Source: Planococcus shenhongbingii (GTDB lineage: Bacteria; Bacillota; Bacilli; Bacillales_A; Planococcaceae). Taken from it: DNA of 64,000 nt. The DNA lies in the NCBI RefSeq assembly GCF_030413635.1, contig NZ_CP129235.1, positions 1,240,001-1,304,000 of the forward strand. Reading direction: 5' to 3'. Within the stretch, counting starts at the first letter, position 1. Each line of letters begins with the position of its first letter. The notes beneath the pieces were generated by a model. That model saw only the letters and a list, made by a program, of their open reading frames with translations. It searched no databases and was not told the DNA's origin. The translations under genes were made by a program, and so were the position numbers. This document shows, one piece after another, positions 49,997-58,592 of the stretch.

Positions 49997-50229
49997 AATA
50001 AAGGATTTTCTTCTATAAATTCATAGACTTTCTGAGTTAATTCTTCAGGAGAATCGGCTTCTACGATTTCGCCGTTAACGAGTGCGTACAGGGATTCTGA
50101 ACATTTTGTGCAGTAGCTTAAGCAGCCATATTCCAATACGTCCAAGTTAGGGTCCCGTTCTAGTTTTTCAAAAGTCTCTTGTGATCCATTTGCGATATTG
50201 CTGATGCAAAACTCCACAATCGGTTTCAT
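49993..50229 (-). CDS. yuzB: YuzB family protein (DUF1450 / UPF0349)
   Basis: 78-residue acidic protein with the family cysteines Cys8 (IEFC-like VEFCISN), and Cys36, Cys40 and Cys43 in EYGCLSYCTKC, a pattern resembling thioredoxin-like [2Fe-2S] proteins. Function unknown. ATG 50229 is preceded by GAGGTGA; the GTG at 50238 overlaps that site. Divergent from the NDH-2-like gene. Confidence 0.9.
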   Translation of the reverse strand: MKPIVEFCISNIANGSQETFEKLERDPNLDVLEYGCLSYCTKCSESLYALVNGEIVEADSPEELTQKVYEFIEENPLF

Positions 50230-50380
50230 TTTGGTCACCTCACTACTACGAAATCCTACCTTTTTTTATAGCGTTAGTCAATTAATTGATTTCTATATAA
50301 TAGCTTGTGAAAGTTATCACAATCGGCTATACTCGTATTTGAGAAATTGTGCAGATAAACGGATGAAAAGGGAGATCTTT

Positions 50381-51448
50381 ATGCGAAAATTAGTTTTGCT
50401 TGGCGGAGGATATGGAAATATGCGGATATTGCTTCGCTTATTGCCAAATAACCTTCCATTGGATACGGAAATTATTTTAATCGATCGGACACCATTCCAC
50501 AGCATGAAAACAGAGTTTTATGCACTCGCAGCAGGAACGGCATCAGACAATGAAGTGCGTGTGCCTTTCCCGGAAAGCGACCGCTTGAAATTGGTTCACG
50601 GCGAAATCGAGAAAATCGGTCTCGATGAAAAATTTGTTTTTATGGAAAACGGGGAGCGCATTGAATACGATGATCTGGTGATTGGATTAGGCTGTGAAGA
50701 TAAATACCATAATGTGCCAGGCGCAGATGAATTTACGTACAGCATCCAGACCATCGGAAAAACTCGCGACACTTTCAATACGCTGTTGGGACTTCCATCA
50801 GGAGCCATAGTGGGGGTTGTGGGAGCTGGCCTCAGCGGCATCGAATTAGCCAGTGAACTGCGTGAAAGCAGACAGGATCTTCAAATCAAACTGTTTGACC
50901 GAGGCCCGCGGATTTTGCGGGACTTCCCGGAACGATTGAGTAATTTCGTTAAAAAATGGTTCGACAAAAACAATGTGGAAGTGGTACCTAGCTCCAACAT
51001 TACGAAAGTGGAGCCTAATCTTCTCTACAACCATGAAGAAACCATCCCGGTGGATGCAGTTGTATGGACAGCGGGAATCCAGCCGGTGAAAGTGGTGCGC
51101 GAATTAGGTGTTGAAAGCGACAGCGGCGGACGCGTGGTCCTCAACCAATACCATCAAATACCCAACTATGAGAATGTATATGTAGTTGGAGATTGTGCGG
51201 CCTTGCCAATGGCGCCATCCGCACAGCTAGCTGAAGAACAAGCAGAACAAATCGTCAAAGTGCTGAAATCGGTTTGGAGAAACGAACCGTTGCCTGAGAA
51301 GATGCCGGAAATCCAGCTTAAAGGATTCCTTGGATCGCTCGGCAAAAAACAAGGCTTTGCTTATTTAGCAGACCGGACGGTAACAGGCCGGATTGCCCGC
51401 TTAATGAAATCGGGTGTTTTGTGGATGTACAAATGGCATAATGGTTGA
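50381..51448 (+). CDS. yutJ: NDH-2-like FAD-dependent pyridine nucleotide oxidoreductase (YutJ-like)
   Basis: 355 residues with two dinucleotide-binding folds: FAD site KLVLLGGGYGNMRIL at the N terminus and NAD(P) site GVVGAGLSGIELASEL in the middle. VYVVGDCAALP near residue 270 holds the FAD ribityl chain. The family includes type II NADH:quinone dehydrogenases, but the GGYGNM variant and the short length differ from the canonical enzyme at 55257. A membrane role is likely but the substrate is unproven. ATG 50381 follows AAAGGGAG. Confidence 0.87.
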   Translation: MRKLVLLGGGYGNMRILLRLLPNNLPLDTEIILIDRTPFHSMKTEFYALAAGTASDNEVRVPFPESDRLKLVHGEIEKIGLDEKFVFMENGERIEYDDLVIGLGCEDKYHNVPGADEFTYSIQTIGKTRDTFNTLLGLPSGAIVGVVGAGLSGIELASELRESRQDLQIKLFDRGPRILRDFPERLSNFVKKWFDKNNVEVVPSSNITKVEPNLLYNHEETIPVDAVVWTAGIQPVKVVRELGVESDSGGRVVLNQYHQIPNYENVYVVGDCAALPMAPSAQLAEEQAEQIVKVLKSVWRNEPLPEKMPEIQLKGFLGSLGKKQGFAYLADRTVTGRIARLMKSGVLWMYKWHNG

Positions 51449-51551
51449 GAAGTGCCGTTAACCCAGTTGCATAAAGGGGTAACAGGGAATAAATGAGGAT
51501 TTCTCAGCGGCTCGCACAATAGCCGCACGCAATTAAAGATTCTTAATTTGG

Positions 51552-51600
51552 AAGAGGCTGCCGGAACGAGTGTGAACTTGTTCGGCGGCGTCTTTTTTTC
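51552..51600 (+). terminator. Terminator downstream of the NDH-2-like gene
   Basis: gctgccggaac pairs with gttcggcggc over a 12-base loop, then tcttttttt. It lies about 100 bases after the stop; 51449-51551 shows no feature. Confidence 0.82.
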
Positions 51601-51685
51601 TTCGTAAAATAGGTATGGATGTTTTTTGCCGTCTGGGAATCCTCATGACCCACTTTGTTCATGACGTGCCGAGATTCACACCGCC
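51596..51685 (-). pseudogene. Relic of a tyrosine recombinase (phage-type integrase), C-terminal end
   Basis: The minus-strand frame reads SRHVMNKVGHEDSQTAKNIH followed by TYFTKKKRR. This looks like the last part of phage-type integrases, where a helix, the catalytic His in GH, and a Tyr-containing end (x-IYTHVTKK) occur in this order. Stops cut the frame just upstream and nothing resembling the rest of an integrase is nearby. A short decayed fragment only. Confidence 0.6.
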
Positions 51686-51745
51686 ATTATTCTATATATG
51701 CAGAAGAATTGCTTTTCCAATTCACCAAAACAATATGATTTTTGT

Positions 51746-51783
51746 AAAGACCTTAAAACACAGTAGTGTTTAAGGTCTTTTAT
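51746..51783. terminator. Orphan bidirectional terminator-like hairpin
   Basis: aaagaccttaaa(a)cac pairs with gtgtttaaggtcttt, flanked by T run. No gene ends here, so it may be the leftover of a lost gene in the 700-base gap. From 51790 to 52147 I see no reading frame or RNA worth naming. Confidence 0.7.
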
Positions 51784-52147
51784 TTTATTAGGAGAAACCT
51801 ATGCGATATCAGGCTTTAAGACGCCTATACGGAAAAAACTGTAAAATTGTTGCGGAGTTTTCGTTGGAAAACTAACAATTAACACTCTAGAACTTAAGTG
51901 GCTTACCACGTAAAGTATCGATATAGTCTGAATTTTTAGGGAATATCACATGAAGTGGCGTTGAAGAATTAAAGAAAAAGGAGGCGGAGATATTTAAAGT
52001 TTTCCATTCTAATCCATGTATTGGCCATTAATCAGACGAAAGATTTATACGAAATGTCTTGCTGAATTTACCACGGTATTTTAGCTTGAAAGTCTTTGTG
52101 AAGAGAAATTTGAAAGCGGATACATAAATGGAAGCGGAGGGAAAGAA

Positions 52148-53470
52148 ATGGATCAAACACATTCAATTACTGCCATTGAAAAAAGAACGGTTAAGAAAAC
52201 GATGAAAAGGATTTTGCCGTTTATTTTACTTTTATATGCGGTTGCTTTTTTAGACAGGATCAACCTTGGATTTGCTGCCTTGGAGATGAATGCAGATTTA
52301 GCTTTAACGGCTGAAGTATTCGGTTTGTTATCCGGTTTGTTCTTTATCGGGTATTTCCTGTTTGAAGTTCCAAGCAATCTGATGTTAAAAAAGTTTGGTG
52401 CTAAACTATGGATTTCCCGGATTATGGTTACTTGGGGGATTATCGTCGTATTAACCGGGTTTGCACAATCAGCTGCACATTTATACATCTTACGCTTTTT
52501 ACTTGGAGTGGCTGAAGCAGGTTTTACACCGGGGATTATTCTGTACTTAACGTATTGGTTCAGAGCACGTGAAAGAGGGAAAGCAACCGCTGTCTTTTTT
52601 GTTGCTTTGCCATTGAGTGCATTGATCGGTGCGCCGCTGTCAACTTGGATCATCGATACTATTTCATGGGGTGGTTTAGCCGGTTGGAGATGGATGTTCA
52701 TTTTAGAAGGCATACCAGCTGTCCTATTGGGGATTGTCGTTCTGTTTTACATGACCAATAGACCTGCTGATGCCAAGTGGTTAACGGTCGAAGAAAAAAC
52801 ATGGCTGGAAGGCGAATTGGAAAAAGAGAGAAAACTGAGTTCCCAGGTCAATAAATCTTCCCATCTTGCTATGTTGAAAGATTCGAAGGTTTGGAAGCTC
52901 TCCCTCGTTAATATAGCGGGCTTCGTCGCTGTCAATGGATTGGCTTATTGGATGCCAACGATTCTTAAATCTTTATCTTCATCTTCAACGACGAACATTC
53001 AAATTGGCTGGTTGGCCATGATTCCATCACTCATCGCCATCCCGGCAATTCTGTTTGTAGGGTGGAATGCTGACAGAACAAATTCCTATAAAAAGCACTT
53101 AATTGGATGTATGTCAATTGCCATGATTGGGCTCATTGGTTGTGCGCTAGTACCGACTGCACCATTAATGGTGTTAATGTTATCAATCACTTCTGCAGGA
53201 TTGTATGGAATATCGGGTTCTTTCTATGCGTATTTAACGTTCTTCTTTACGCAATCGACAGCACCTGCAGGCATCGCATTAGTAAGTTCACTTTCTGCAA
53301 TGGGTGGTTTCATAGGACCGATGCTGCTGGGGGTTGTCGAGTTAAGAGAAGGCATGTTCGTAATTGCTGGCTTTATGCTTGTCAGCCTGATTACACTTTT
53401 CACATTGAAACTGGAGAAAAATCGTCAGAGCGATCCAACAGCAAAACAGCCTATTGAAGCTTCAAATTGA
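52148..53470 (+). CDS. MFS transporter, anion:cation symporter (ACS) family
   Basis: 440-residue carrier with 12 hydrophobic segments. The N-terminal AFLDRINLGFAAL, the FEVPSNLMLKKFGAKLWISRIMVTWG loop and LLGVAEAGFTPGIILYLTYWFRARERGKA match the phthalate/glucarate/4-hydroxyphenylacetate permease branch. Organic anions such as sugar acids or aromatic acids are likely substrates. It stands alone: no catabolic genes or regulator are next to it, and it follows the gap that holds the integrase relic. ATG 52148 follows GGAGGGA. Confidence 0.88.
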   Translation: MDQTHSITAIEKRTVKKTMKRILPFILLLYAVAFLDRINLGFAALEMNADLALTAEVFGLLSGLFFIGYFLFEVPSNLMLKKFGAKLWISRIMVTWGIIVVLTGFAQSAAHLYILRFLLGVAEAGFTPGIILYLTYWFRARERGKATAVFFVALPLSALIGAPLSTWIIDTISWGGLAGWRWMFILEGIPAVLLGIVVLFYMTNRPADAKWLTVEEKTWLEGELEKERKLSSQVNKSSHLAMLKDSKVWKLSLVNIAGFVAVNGLAYWMPTILKSLSSSSTTNIQIGWLAMIPSLIAIPAILFVGWNADRTNSYKKHLIGCMSIAMIGLIGCALVPTAPLMVLMLSITSAGLYGISGSFYAYLTFFFTQSTAPAGIALVSSLSAMGGFIGPMLLGVVELREGMFVIAGFMLVSLITLFTLKLEKNRQSDPTAKQPIEASN

Positions 53471-53616
53471 ATTACCAGGCCATTTTAAAAAATCAAGCAG
53501 TCTAAAAAGAGCAGAAAAGATAGAAAAAGCTGAACTTGATCAGACTGAAAAGGGCATTGGATCAGCCATGTTTACGTTATGTCTATGGGCGCTAACGCAA
53601 ATAAATAATAGCATGG

Positions 53617-53647
53617 AGCACCTGACTGATTCGGTCGGGTGCTTTTC
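53617..53647 (+). terminator. Terminator-like hairpin downstream of the MFS gene
   Basis: agcacctgac-tgattcg-gtcgggtgct, 10 bp, then ttttct. It lies about 150 bases after the stop; 53471-53616 and 53648-53783 show no convincing gene. Confidence 0.82.
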
Positions 53648-53783
53648 TGTTTCTATGGAGGCAGAGATAGGATGGAACAGAAACAGAAACTAATTGAAAC
53701 CTATATAAAGACCTCTTTTTACTGCTGTTGAATCCGGTTGAATTCCGCGACCTTGCAAAGGGCCGAATGGGCAAGGCATAATA

Positions 53784-53808
53784 AAAAGCGCTCATTTGAG
53801 CGCTTTAT
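53784..53808. terminator. Terminator at the end of yuzD
   Basis: aaagcgctca-ttt-tgagcgcttt with A/T-rich flanks, at the 3' end of the minus-strand gene. Confidence 0.85.
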
Positions 53809-53810
53809 TA

Positions 53811-54137
53811 TTATGCTTCTGCTTGAAATCCATGTTTTTCAAGTTCTTTGTAAACAGGTTTCAACTGAATGTAGCCTTCACCGACAACTTCGCCTTCAAC
53901 CAGAACAAGCGGATAGAAAAATTCATCCTCCAGAATACGCTGTGCATAGTCTTTTTTATGCTCTTCGGTTTGTGGTTTCTCAATGTCGATATAGGTAATT
54001 GAAAATGGCTGGTCTTTGTATTTGCGTGAAATAGCAGCTTCAAGCCATTCATATGTATCAATGGATGAAGGGGCATTGACGCAGCTGGCGCAGATAACTT
54101 CAGTTCCGTAAACTTCGATGGATATTTCTTTCGGCAT
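53811..54137 (-). CDS. yuzD: YuzD family protein (DUF1462)
   Basis: 108-residue acidic protein with an N-terminal VICASC (Cys16, Cys19) after a beta strand, which suggests a thioredoxin-like fold with a CXXC. Family core: IDTYEWLEAAISRKYKDQPF, YIDIEKP, FYPLVLVEGEVVGEGYIQLKPVYKELE. Function unknown. Preceded on its strand by AGGAGG and divergent from the NifU-like gene, a placement kept in Bacillales and hinting at Fe-S or redox metabolism. Confidence 0.9.
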   Translation of the reverse strand: MPKEISIEVYGTEVICASCVNAPSSIDTYEWLEAAISRKYKDQPFSITYIDIEKPQTEEHKKDYAQRILEDEFFYPLVLVEGEVVGEGYIQLKPVYKELEKHGFQAEA

Positions 54138-54220
54138 AGTGGTGAACCTCCTGTAAATTCATTAGTGGCTTTTTCCTCTCAATCACATTATAATGATTAT
54201 AATGAAAGGAGTCGATATAA

Positions 54221-54457
54221 ATGACTGAAGCTATGATGGAAAGCCAAGTAATGGAAGTCCTAGATAAATTGCGTCCATTCCTTTTGCGTGACGGAGGAGA
54301 CTGTGAACTCGTTGATATAGAGGATGGAATTGTAAAACTTCGTCTTCTTGGAGCTTGCGGAAGCTGCCCAAGTTCGACCATAACATTAAAAGCTGGAATT
54401 GAACGCGCATTAATGGAAGAAATTCCTGGCGTTGTGGAAGTAGAACAAGTATTTTAA
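54221..54457 (+). CDS. yutI: NifU-like Fe-S scaffold protein (YutI-like)
   Basis: 78 residues matching the C-terminal domain of NifU (Nfu), a carrier of Fe-S clusters. [17 protein letters not shown] and the cluster-binding [10 protein letters not shown] (Cys46, Cys49) are diagnostic. AAAGGAG precedes ATG 54221. With the A-type carrier at 54577 it can hand on clusters built by the SufBCD system encoded at 33434-38613. Confidence 0.94.
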   Translation: MTEAMMESQVMEVLDKLRPFLLRDGGDCELVDIEDGIVKLRLLGACGSCPSSTITLKAGIERALMEEIPGVVEVEQVF

Positions 54458-54459
54458 TG

Positions 54460-54490
54460 CCAAGGGACCCATTACAGGTCCCTTTTTTTG
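54460..54490 (+). terminator. Intrinsic terminator after the NifU-like gene
   Basis: caagggacc-cattaca-ggtcccttttttt stem. Confidence 0.9.
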
Positions 54491-54576
54491 GTTCAAATAG
54501 ATAAGTTCCAAGCAAGCTTGTTCACTTGAAGCAAGCAAAGGTTTATTGCTATGATGACAAAAGAGGAGTGATACGT

Positions 54577-54939
54577 ATGACACAAGTAGTTGAGATTACT
54601 GAAGCAGCTTCTGTTCAAGTAAAAGAAATGATGCGCCACAACGAAGAGGAAGATTCTTTTCTTCGTGTAGCTGTAAAAGGCGGCGGCTGCAGCGGATTGA
54701 CTTATGGCATGGCTTTTGAGAAAGAACAAGGGTCCGGCGATGATTTACTGGAGCAATTCGGCATCCGGATTTTAGTGGCGAGAGAAGATGCACCCATTTT
54801 AAAAGGTACAATTGTCGATTATAAGCAATCTTTGATGGGCGGCGGATTTACAATTGAAAATCCGAATGCGATTGCTTCGTGTGGTTGCGGGACTTCATTC
54901 CGGACTGCCCAGAAAGCAGGCACCCCTGAAAACTGCTGA
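54577..54939 (+). CDS. A-type Fe-S carrier protein (IscA/HesB family)
   Basis: 120-residue protein with the three conserved cysteines of A-type carriers: Cys38 in KGGGCSGLTY and Cys102/Cys104 in ASCGCGTSF. Takes Fe-S clusters from the scaffold to target enzymes. Probably YutM of B. subtilis by position near yutI and yuzD. ATG 54577 follows GAGGAG; the ATG at 54526 has no site and no conserved residues. Confidence 0.92.
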   Translation: MTQVVEITEAASVQVKEMMRHNEEEDSFLRVAVKGGGCSGLTYGMAFEKEQGSGDDLLEQFGIRILVAREDAPILKGTIVDYKQSLMGGGFTIENPNAIASCGCGTSFRTAQKAGTPENC

Positions 54940-54960
54940 TTATATAAACAGATTGGAACC

Positions 54961-54993
54961 AAAGCCTTCTCATTTTATTGAGAGGGCTTTTTA
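54961..54993 (+). terminator. Intrinsic terminator after the A-type carrier gene
   Basis: aaagccttctca-ttttat-tgagagggcttttt stem. From 54994 to 55256 there is only an AT-rich leader, with a 17-base word shared with 45311 (see findings). Confidence 0.88.
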
Positions 54994-55256
54994 GTTGATG
55001 TCCACTTATGCTTTCTTCGGCCTCGTAACGGACTGGTTTTACTTGAAATCTGCAGCCTAATGAAGTTAATTCCCTTTACCTGCGGCTATCTGTAATAAAT
55101 CCTTCACACTTTAGGTATAAACCTTTCTGTCAGGGAATTGCCGGTTGAAAACAAGATGTAAAAGGGCTAGTATAGAGGGTAGGAGTTTGAAGGAATAAAG
55201 ACGACTCGTATTTATTATTTTTCCGGTTAAAAAAATATTTGAAGGTGGTTGCGATT

Positions 55257-56474
55257 GTGGTGAAAAGACCGTCAATTTTAGTATTAGGAGCAGGTTATGG
55301 TGGGTTAACTACTGTAGTGAACTTGCAGAAAGTTCTGGGCACAGATGCCGCAGACATTACGTTGATCAACAAAAATGAATATCATTACGAAAGCACTTGG
55401 CTTCATGAAGCAGCTGCAGGAACGTTGCTTCCTGAGCAAGTCCGTTACGATATCAAAGATGTAATCGACAGCGTTAAAACGAAATTTGTCCAAGCGACAG
55501 TTGAAGCGATTGATGTAAAAGGCAAGAAAGTGACAACTGATAATGGTGTGTTTACATATGATTATCTTGTAATCGCTTTAGGTTTCGAAGGAGAAACTTT
55601 CGGAATTCCTGGCCTTGATAAATACGCTCTTTCAATCGCCAACGTAAAAGCAGCGCGTTATATCCGCGAACACATCGAATTCCAATTCGCTAACTGGTCG
55701 GCAGAAGAAGACAAAGACGACAGCCGTTTGACTATCGTTGTTGGCGGAGCAGGATTTACAGGAATCGAATTCTTAGGGGAACTTGCAAACCGGGTACCGG
55801 AACTTTGCAAAGAGTTCGACGTACCGCGTGATAAAGTCCGTGTCGTTTGTGTTGAAGCTGCACCAATGGTCTTGCCAGGATTTGATCCTGAGCTTGTCAG
55901 CTACGCAGTCGGCAAACTTGAATCTAAGGGAATTGAATTCTCGATCGGAACTCCGGTTGTTGAAGCGACTCCTGAAGGTGTTAATATCAAAAAAGGCGAC
56001 GATGACTTCGAATTCATTAAAGCTGGCACAGTTGTTTGGGCTGCAGGCGTACGCGGAAGCAAACTGATTGAAGAATCAGGCATTGAAAACATGCGTGCCC
56101 GTGTCAAAGTAGACAAAGACCTCCGTGCTCCAGGATTCTCAGATGTTTTCATCCTTGGGGATTGCGCATTGATGATCAACGAAGAAACGAACCGCCCTTA
56201 TCCGCCAACTGCACAGATTGCTATGCAGCAAGGCGAAATAGTAGCGAAAAACATCAATTCATTGATTAAAGGCGAAGACACACATGAGTTTATCCCGGAC
56301 TTAAAAGGGACTGTGTGTTCATTAGGCGAAGACGACGCTATCGGTGTTGTGTTCGGCAAAAAAGTCACTGGCAAACGCGCTTCATTCATGAAGAAAATGA
56401 TCGACAACCGCGCTTTATTCTTAGTAGGCGGCGCTGGTCTGGTCATGAAAAAAGGCAAGTTCAACGTTCTGTAA
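55257..56474 (+). CDS. yumB: Type II NADH dehydrogenase (NDH-2, YumB-like)
   Basis: Membrane-associated single-subunit enzyme that passes electrons from NADH to menaquinone without pumping protons. About 405 residues. FAD site [21 protein letters not shown] site [28 protein letters not shown], and the quinone-region [15 protein letters not shown]; the C-terminal amphipathic part after about residue 350 ([26 protein letters not shown]) probably anchors it. GTG 55257 is preferred since GAAGGTGG lies 8 bases before it; TTG 55239 and GTG 55260 are alternatives. Confidence 0.93.
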   Translation: MVKRPSILVLGAGYGGLTTVVNLQKVLGTDAADITLINKNEYHYESTWLHEAAAGTLLPEQVRYDIKDVIDSVKTKFVQATVEAIDVKGKKVTTDNGVFTYDYLVIALGFEGETFGIPGLDKYALSIANVKAARYIREHIEFQFANWSAEEDKDDSRLTIVVGGAGFTGIEFLGELANRVPELCKEFDVPRDKVRVVCVEAAPMVLPGFDPELVSYAVGKLESKGIEFSIGTPVVEATPEGVNIKKGDDDFEFIKAGTVVWAAGVRGSKLIEESGIENMRARVKVDKDLRAPGFSDVFILGDCALMINEETNRPYPPTAQIAMQQGEIVAKNINSLIKGEDTHEFIPDLKGTVCSLGEDDAIGVVFGKKVTGKRASFMKKMIDNRALFLVGGAGLVMKKGKFNVL

Positions 56475-56479
56475 TCAAA

Positions 56480-56512
56480 ATCAAAAGCTCCCGCTTGCGG
56501 GGGCTTTTTTTG
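56480..56512 (+). terminator. Intrinsic terminator after the NDH-2 gene
   Basis: aaaagctcccgc-tt-gcgggggcttttttt stem. Confidence 0.93.
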
Positions 56513-56529
56513 TTAAAGGAGAAGAGTTG

Positions 56530-57027
56530 ATGACAAAACATAGGCGGGGCAATATATGGCTGGCAGCAGCCGGTTTAGTGACCAATTCACAAAAGCAATG
56601 GCTCGTAGTGAAAAAAAGATATGGCGGCTTGTATGGCAAGTGGTCTTTGCCAGCCGGCTTTGTTATGGCTAATGAAACCATTGACCAAGCTGCCATACGG
56701 GAAGTCAAAGAAGAAACAGGCATCGATTGTGCACTTCTTGGAATGATTGGCTTCCGTACAGGTGTCATAAGAGAAGAAATCAGCGACAACATGGCCATTT
56801 TTTTATTAACAGCGATTGATGAATCTCAACCAGTTAAAGTGCAGTTATCGGAATTGTATGAAGCGGCATGGCTGTCGCCGGATGAGCTGGCAAAAGATGA
56901 GGCTGTATCCGTTATGCTGCAGGAAATGGTGAATTATGTTTTAGAAGAAGGTTTTCAAGAGATAGAAGATGTTAACCCAGGGGATATTTTTGGCTATTCT
57001 ACATATAAATTATTTTTCAAGAAATAG
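56530..57027 (+). CDS. Nudix hydrolase
   Basis: 165-residue Mg-dependent hydrolase of nucleoside diphosphate-linked compounds. The Nudix box GX5EX7REUXEEXGU is complete: it starts at GFVMANE and ends EVKEETGI, with REV in the middle. Substrate cannot be inferred; the lack of extra domains suggests a housekeeping or ADP-ribose/NADH-type enzyme. ATG 56530 follows AAAGGAGAAGAG; the TTG just before it is less likely. Confidence 0.92.
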   Translation: MTKHRRGNIWLAAAGLVTNSQKQWLVVKKRYGGLYGKWSLPAGFVMANETIDQAAIREVKEETGIDCALLGMIGFRTGVIREEISDNMAIFLLTAIDESQPVKVQLSELYEAAWLSPDELAKDEAVSVMLQEMVNYVLEEGFQEIEDVNPGDIFGYSTYKLFFKK

Positions 57028-57055
57028 AGTATAGCAAAGGTAGAAGAGGCATAAG

Positions 57056-57096
57056 GAAGAAAAAGGGGGATGTATCCGTTTACATCGCCTTTTTCT
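57056..57096 (+). terminator. Intrinsic terminator after the Nudix gene
   Basis: aaaaaggg(gg)atgta pairs with tacat(cg)cctttttc around tccgtt. Confidence 0.85.
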
Positions 57097-57100
57097 ATAG

Positions 57101-57129
57101 TTGCATAATGAAATCTTGCGTGGTATATT
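57101..57129 (+). promoter_or_regulatory. Probable promoter of the yuiA-like gene
   Basis: TTGCAT (57101-57106), 17 bases, TATATT (57124-57129), about 40 bases before the start codon. Confidence 0.65.
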
Positions 57130-57169
57130 ATCAGAATATTACAAACAATAACAGGGGGAGGTGTTTCGA

Positions 57170-57295
57170 ATGACGTTTTTCAAAAAAGCATTGCCTGCTA
57201 ATAAATGCCCTTATTGTGCAGGCCAAGGCTACTTCCAATTGCGTTTGGGCGGTTCGGAAACGTGCTCCCACTGTTCAGGGTCTGGTAAGAAATGA
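57170..57295 (+). CDS. yuiA: Small DnaJ-type zinc-finger protein (YuiA-like)
   Basis: 41 residues containing two CXXCXGXG half-sites: KCPYCAGQG and TCSHCSGSG. Together they should bind one zinc ion, like half of the DnaJ cysteine-rich domain. GGGGGAGG precedes ATG 57170, a promoter lies upstream and a terminator follows, so the gene is real in spite of its size. Position between an NDH-2 and yuiB matches B. subtilis yuiA. Role unknown. Confidence 0.85.
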   Translation: MTFFKKALPANKCPYCAGQGYFQLRLGGSETCSHCSGSGKK

Positions 57296-57299
57296 TTCC

Positions 57300-57341
57300 T
57301 TTAAAGGTGCTTGTGGAGGATGCTCCATAGGCACCTTTTTT
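57300..57341 (+). terminator. Intrinsic terminator after the yuiA-like gene
   Basis: aaaggtgc ... gcacctttttttt with an inner tggagg/gctcca arm. Confidence 0.88.
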
Positions 57342-57354
57342 TGTTTGATTAAAT

Positions 57355-57500
57355 AAGCGTCTCCGCTTTTCTTAGTGTCCAGCTGCAATGGCCAGGTTCT
57401 CGGGTCATAAGCTGTCCCAGCTATGCGGCAAAGAACGCCGCTTCGCCGATCCATCTTATGCCTGTCGAACCTTAACGGCCATTTCCGCTTTTCGTTCAAC
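57355..57500. repeat. GC-rich intergenic repeat, family 2
   Basis: On the minus strand it reads gaaaagcggaaatggcc ... gttcgacaggcataag ... ggcgaagcggcgttctttgccgc ... gcagctggacac ... gaaaagcggagacgc, matching the first unit at 49727. It lies 14 bases after the yuiA terminator. Confidence 0.75.
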
Positions 57501-57591
57501 ATTTGACAAAGCGATGAATTCTGGTTTGCTTCGTTGAAAGCCTGTGGTATTTCGGGTAAACTGATGAAAGGAATATCGGAGGTTAGAGTTC

Positions 57592-57921
57592 ATGAATACA
57601 TCATTCAGTATTGTTCAATTAATAATTTCGGTTCTTTTGTTTTTTGTCATGTTTTTCGGCATCGGCTTTTTGCTGAATATGCTTTTGCGCATGACCTGGC
57701 TTATGGCAATCGTTTATCCGATTGTTGTATTGTTGATTATCGACGATGTCAGCTTTTTTGACTATTTCACTAATCCAGGTGAATCTTTTTCAATGTTAGG
57801 GGATACACTGACTTCTTTGACAGGAAGTGATATTGCGGTGTTGCTGGCTGGCTTTGCTGGTGCGATCACTTCCGGGATTGTGATGAAGGTTTTACGTAAA
57901 ATGGGTTATCAAATGTTTTAA
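57592..57921 (+). CDS. yuiB: Membrane protein YuiB
   Basis: 109-residue integral membrane protein with three hydrophobic segments (about 8-30, 34-52 and 82-100) and a short acidic loop around SFFDYFTNPGESF. Matches the YuiB family by length, motif and its neighbours yuiA and yuiD. Function unknown. ATG 57592 follows GGAGG. Confidence 0.88.
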   Translation: MNTSFSIVQLIISVLLFFVMFFGIGFLLNMLLRMTWLMAIVYPIVVLLIIDDVSFFDYFTNPGESFSMLGDTLTSLTGSDIAVLLAGFAGAITSGIVMKVLRKMGYQMF

Positions 57922-57926
57922 AAGCT

Positions 57927-57970
57927 TTAAAAAATCCGCCAAACCGGAATACCGGTTTGGCGGATTTTTT
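57927..57970. terminator. Bidirectional terminator between yuiB and yuiD
   Basis: aaaaaatccgccaaaccgg-aata-ccggtttggcggatttttt is a near-perfect stem with A and T runs on either side, serving both converging genes. Confidence 0.94.
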
Positions 57971-58445
57971 ATGTTAGCAGGCCATAAAAGAAAAAGGATA
58001 TGGCAATGCCGGTGATGGCACCTACTAGAACTTCACTTGGCTTATGGCCCAGCAAGGTCTTCAGTTCTTCTATTTTTTCTTCTTCTTTTTTCTGTGGCCA
58101 TTTTCTTGTTTCGTCCATGAATATGTAGAAGTCATTCCGCATTTTATTGATCGTCAATGCTTGTTGTCCTGCCTGGAAACGGACACCCGTCGCATCGTAC
58201 ATAGTGATGACAGCAAACATAGTCGACACAGCGAAAATAGTGGAATCAACGCCGTGTTCAAAAGCAACAGCTGTAGTTAGGGAAGTGACGGCCGCAGAGT
58301 GGGAACTTGGCATGCCTCCTGTTGACATGAACAATTTCCATTCCAGTTTCCGGAATACGATGTACTGGATGGGTATTTTTACAAACTGGGCAAACAAAAT
58401 GGCAAACAGCGCGATCATAAGAGGCAAGTTAGAGAAAATCTCCAT
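57969..58445 (-). CDS. yuiD: DUF212 / divergent PAP2-family membrane protein (YuiD-like)
   Basis: 158 residues with membrane segments at about 5-25, 55-75 and at the C-terminal end (VGAITGIAISFFFYGLL). The family marks are GGMPSSHSAAVTSL and GHKPSEVLVGA, which resemble the phosphate-binding parts of PAP2/vanadium haloperoxidase enzymes. A phosphatase on lipid or other substrates is possible, not shown. ATG 58445 follows AAAGGTTGTG; the longer frame to 58502 has no site. Confidence 0.88.
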   Translation of the reverse strand: MEIFSNLPLMIALFAILFAQFVKIPIQYIVFRKLEWKLFMSTGGMPSSHSAAVTSLTTAVAFEHGVDSTIFAVSTMFAVITMYDATGVRFQAGQQALTINKMRNDFYIFMDETRKWPQKKEEEKIEELKTLLGHKPSEVLVGAITGIAISFFFYGLLT

Positions 58446-58592
58446 GACTTCACAACCTTTCAAAACGGTATATTTTGTAAGTATAGCATAATCATTGACC
58501 ACATTTTAAACAAACTATTTCGAAAACCGAACTACTCGATGATTGAGATACATGATAAACTTAGAAGGAAAGCCAAAAAGAGGAGGATCTTA

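Noticed and set aside
53454..53693. 79-codon frame behind the MFS gene.
   Set aside because: Overlaps the MFS end, runs through the terminator hairpin at 53617, has low-complexity charged sequence and no ribosome site.
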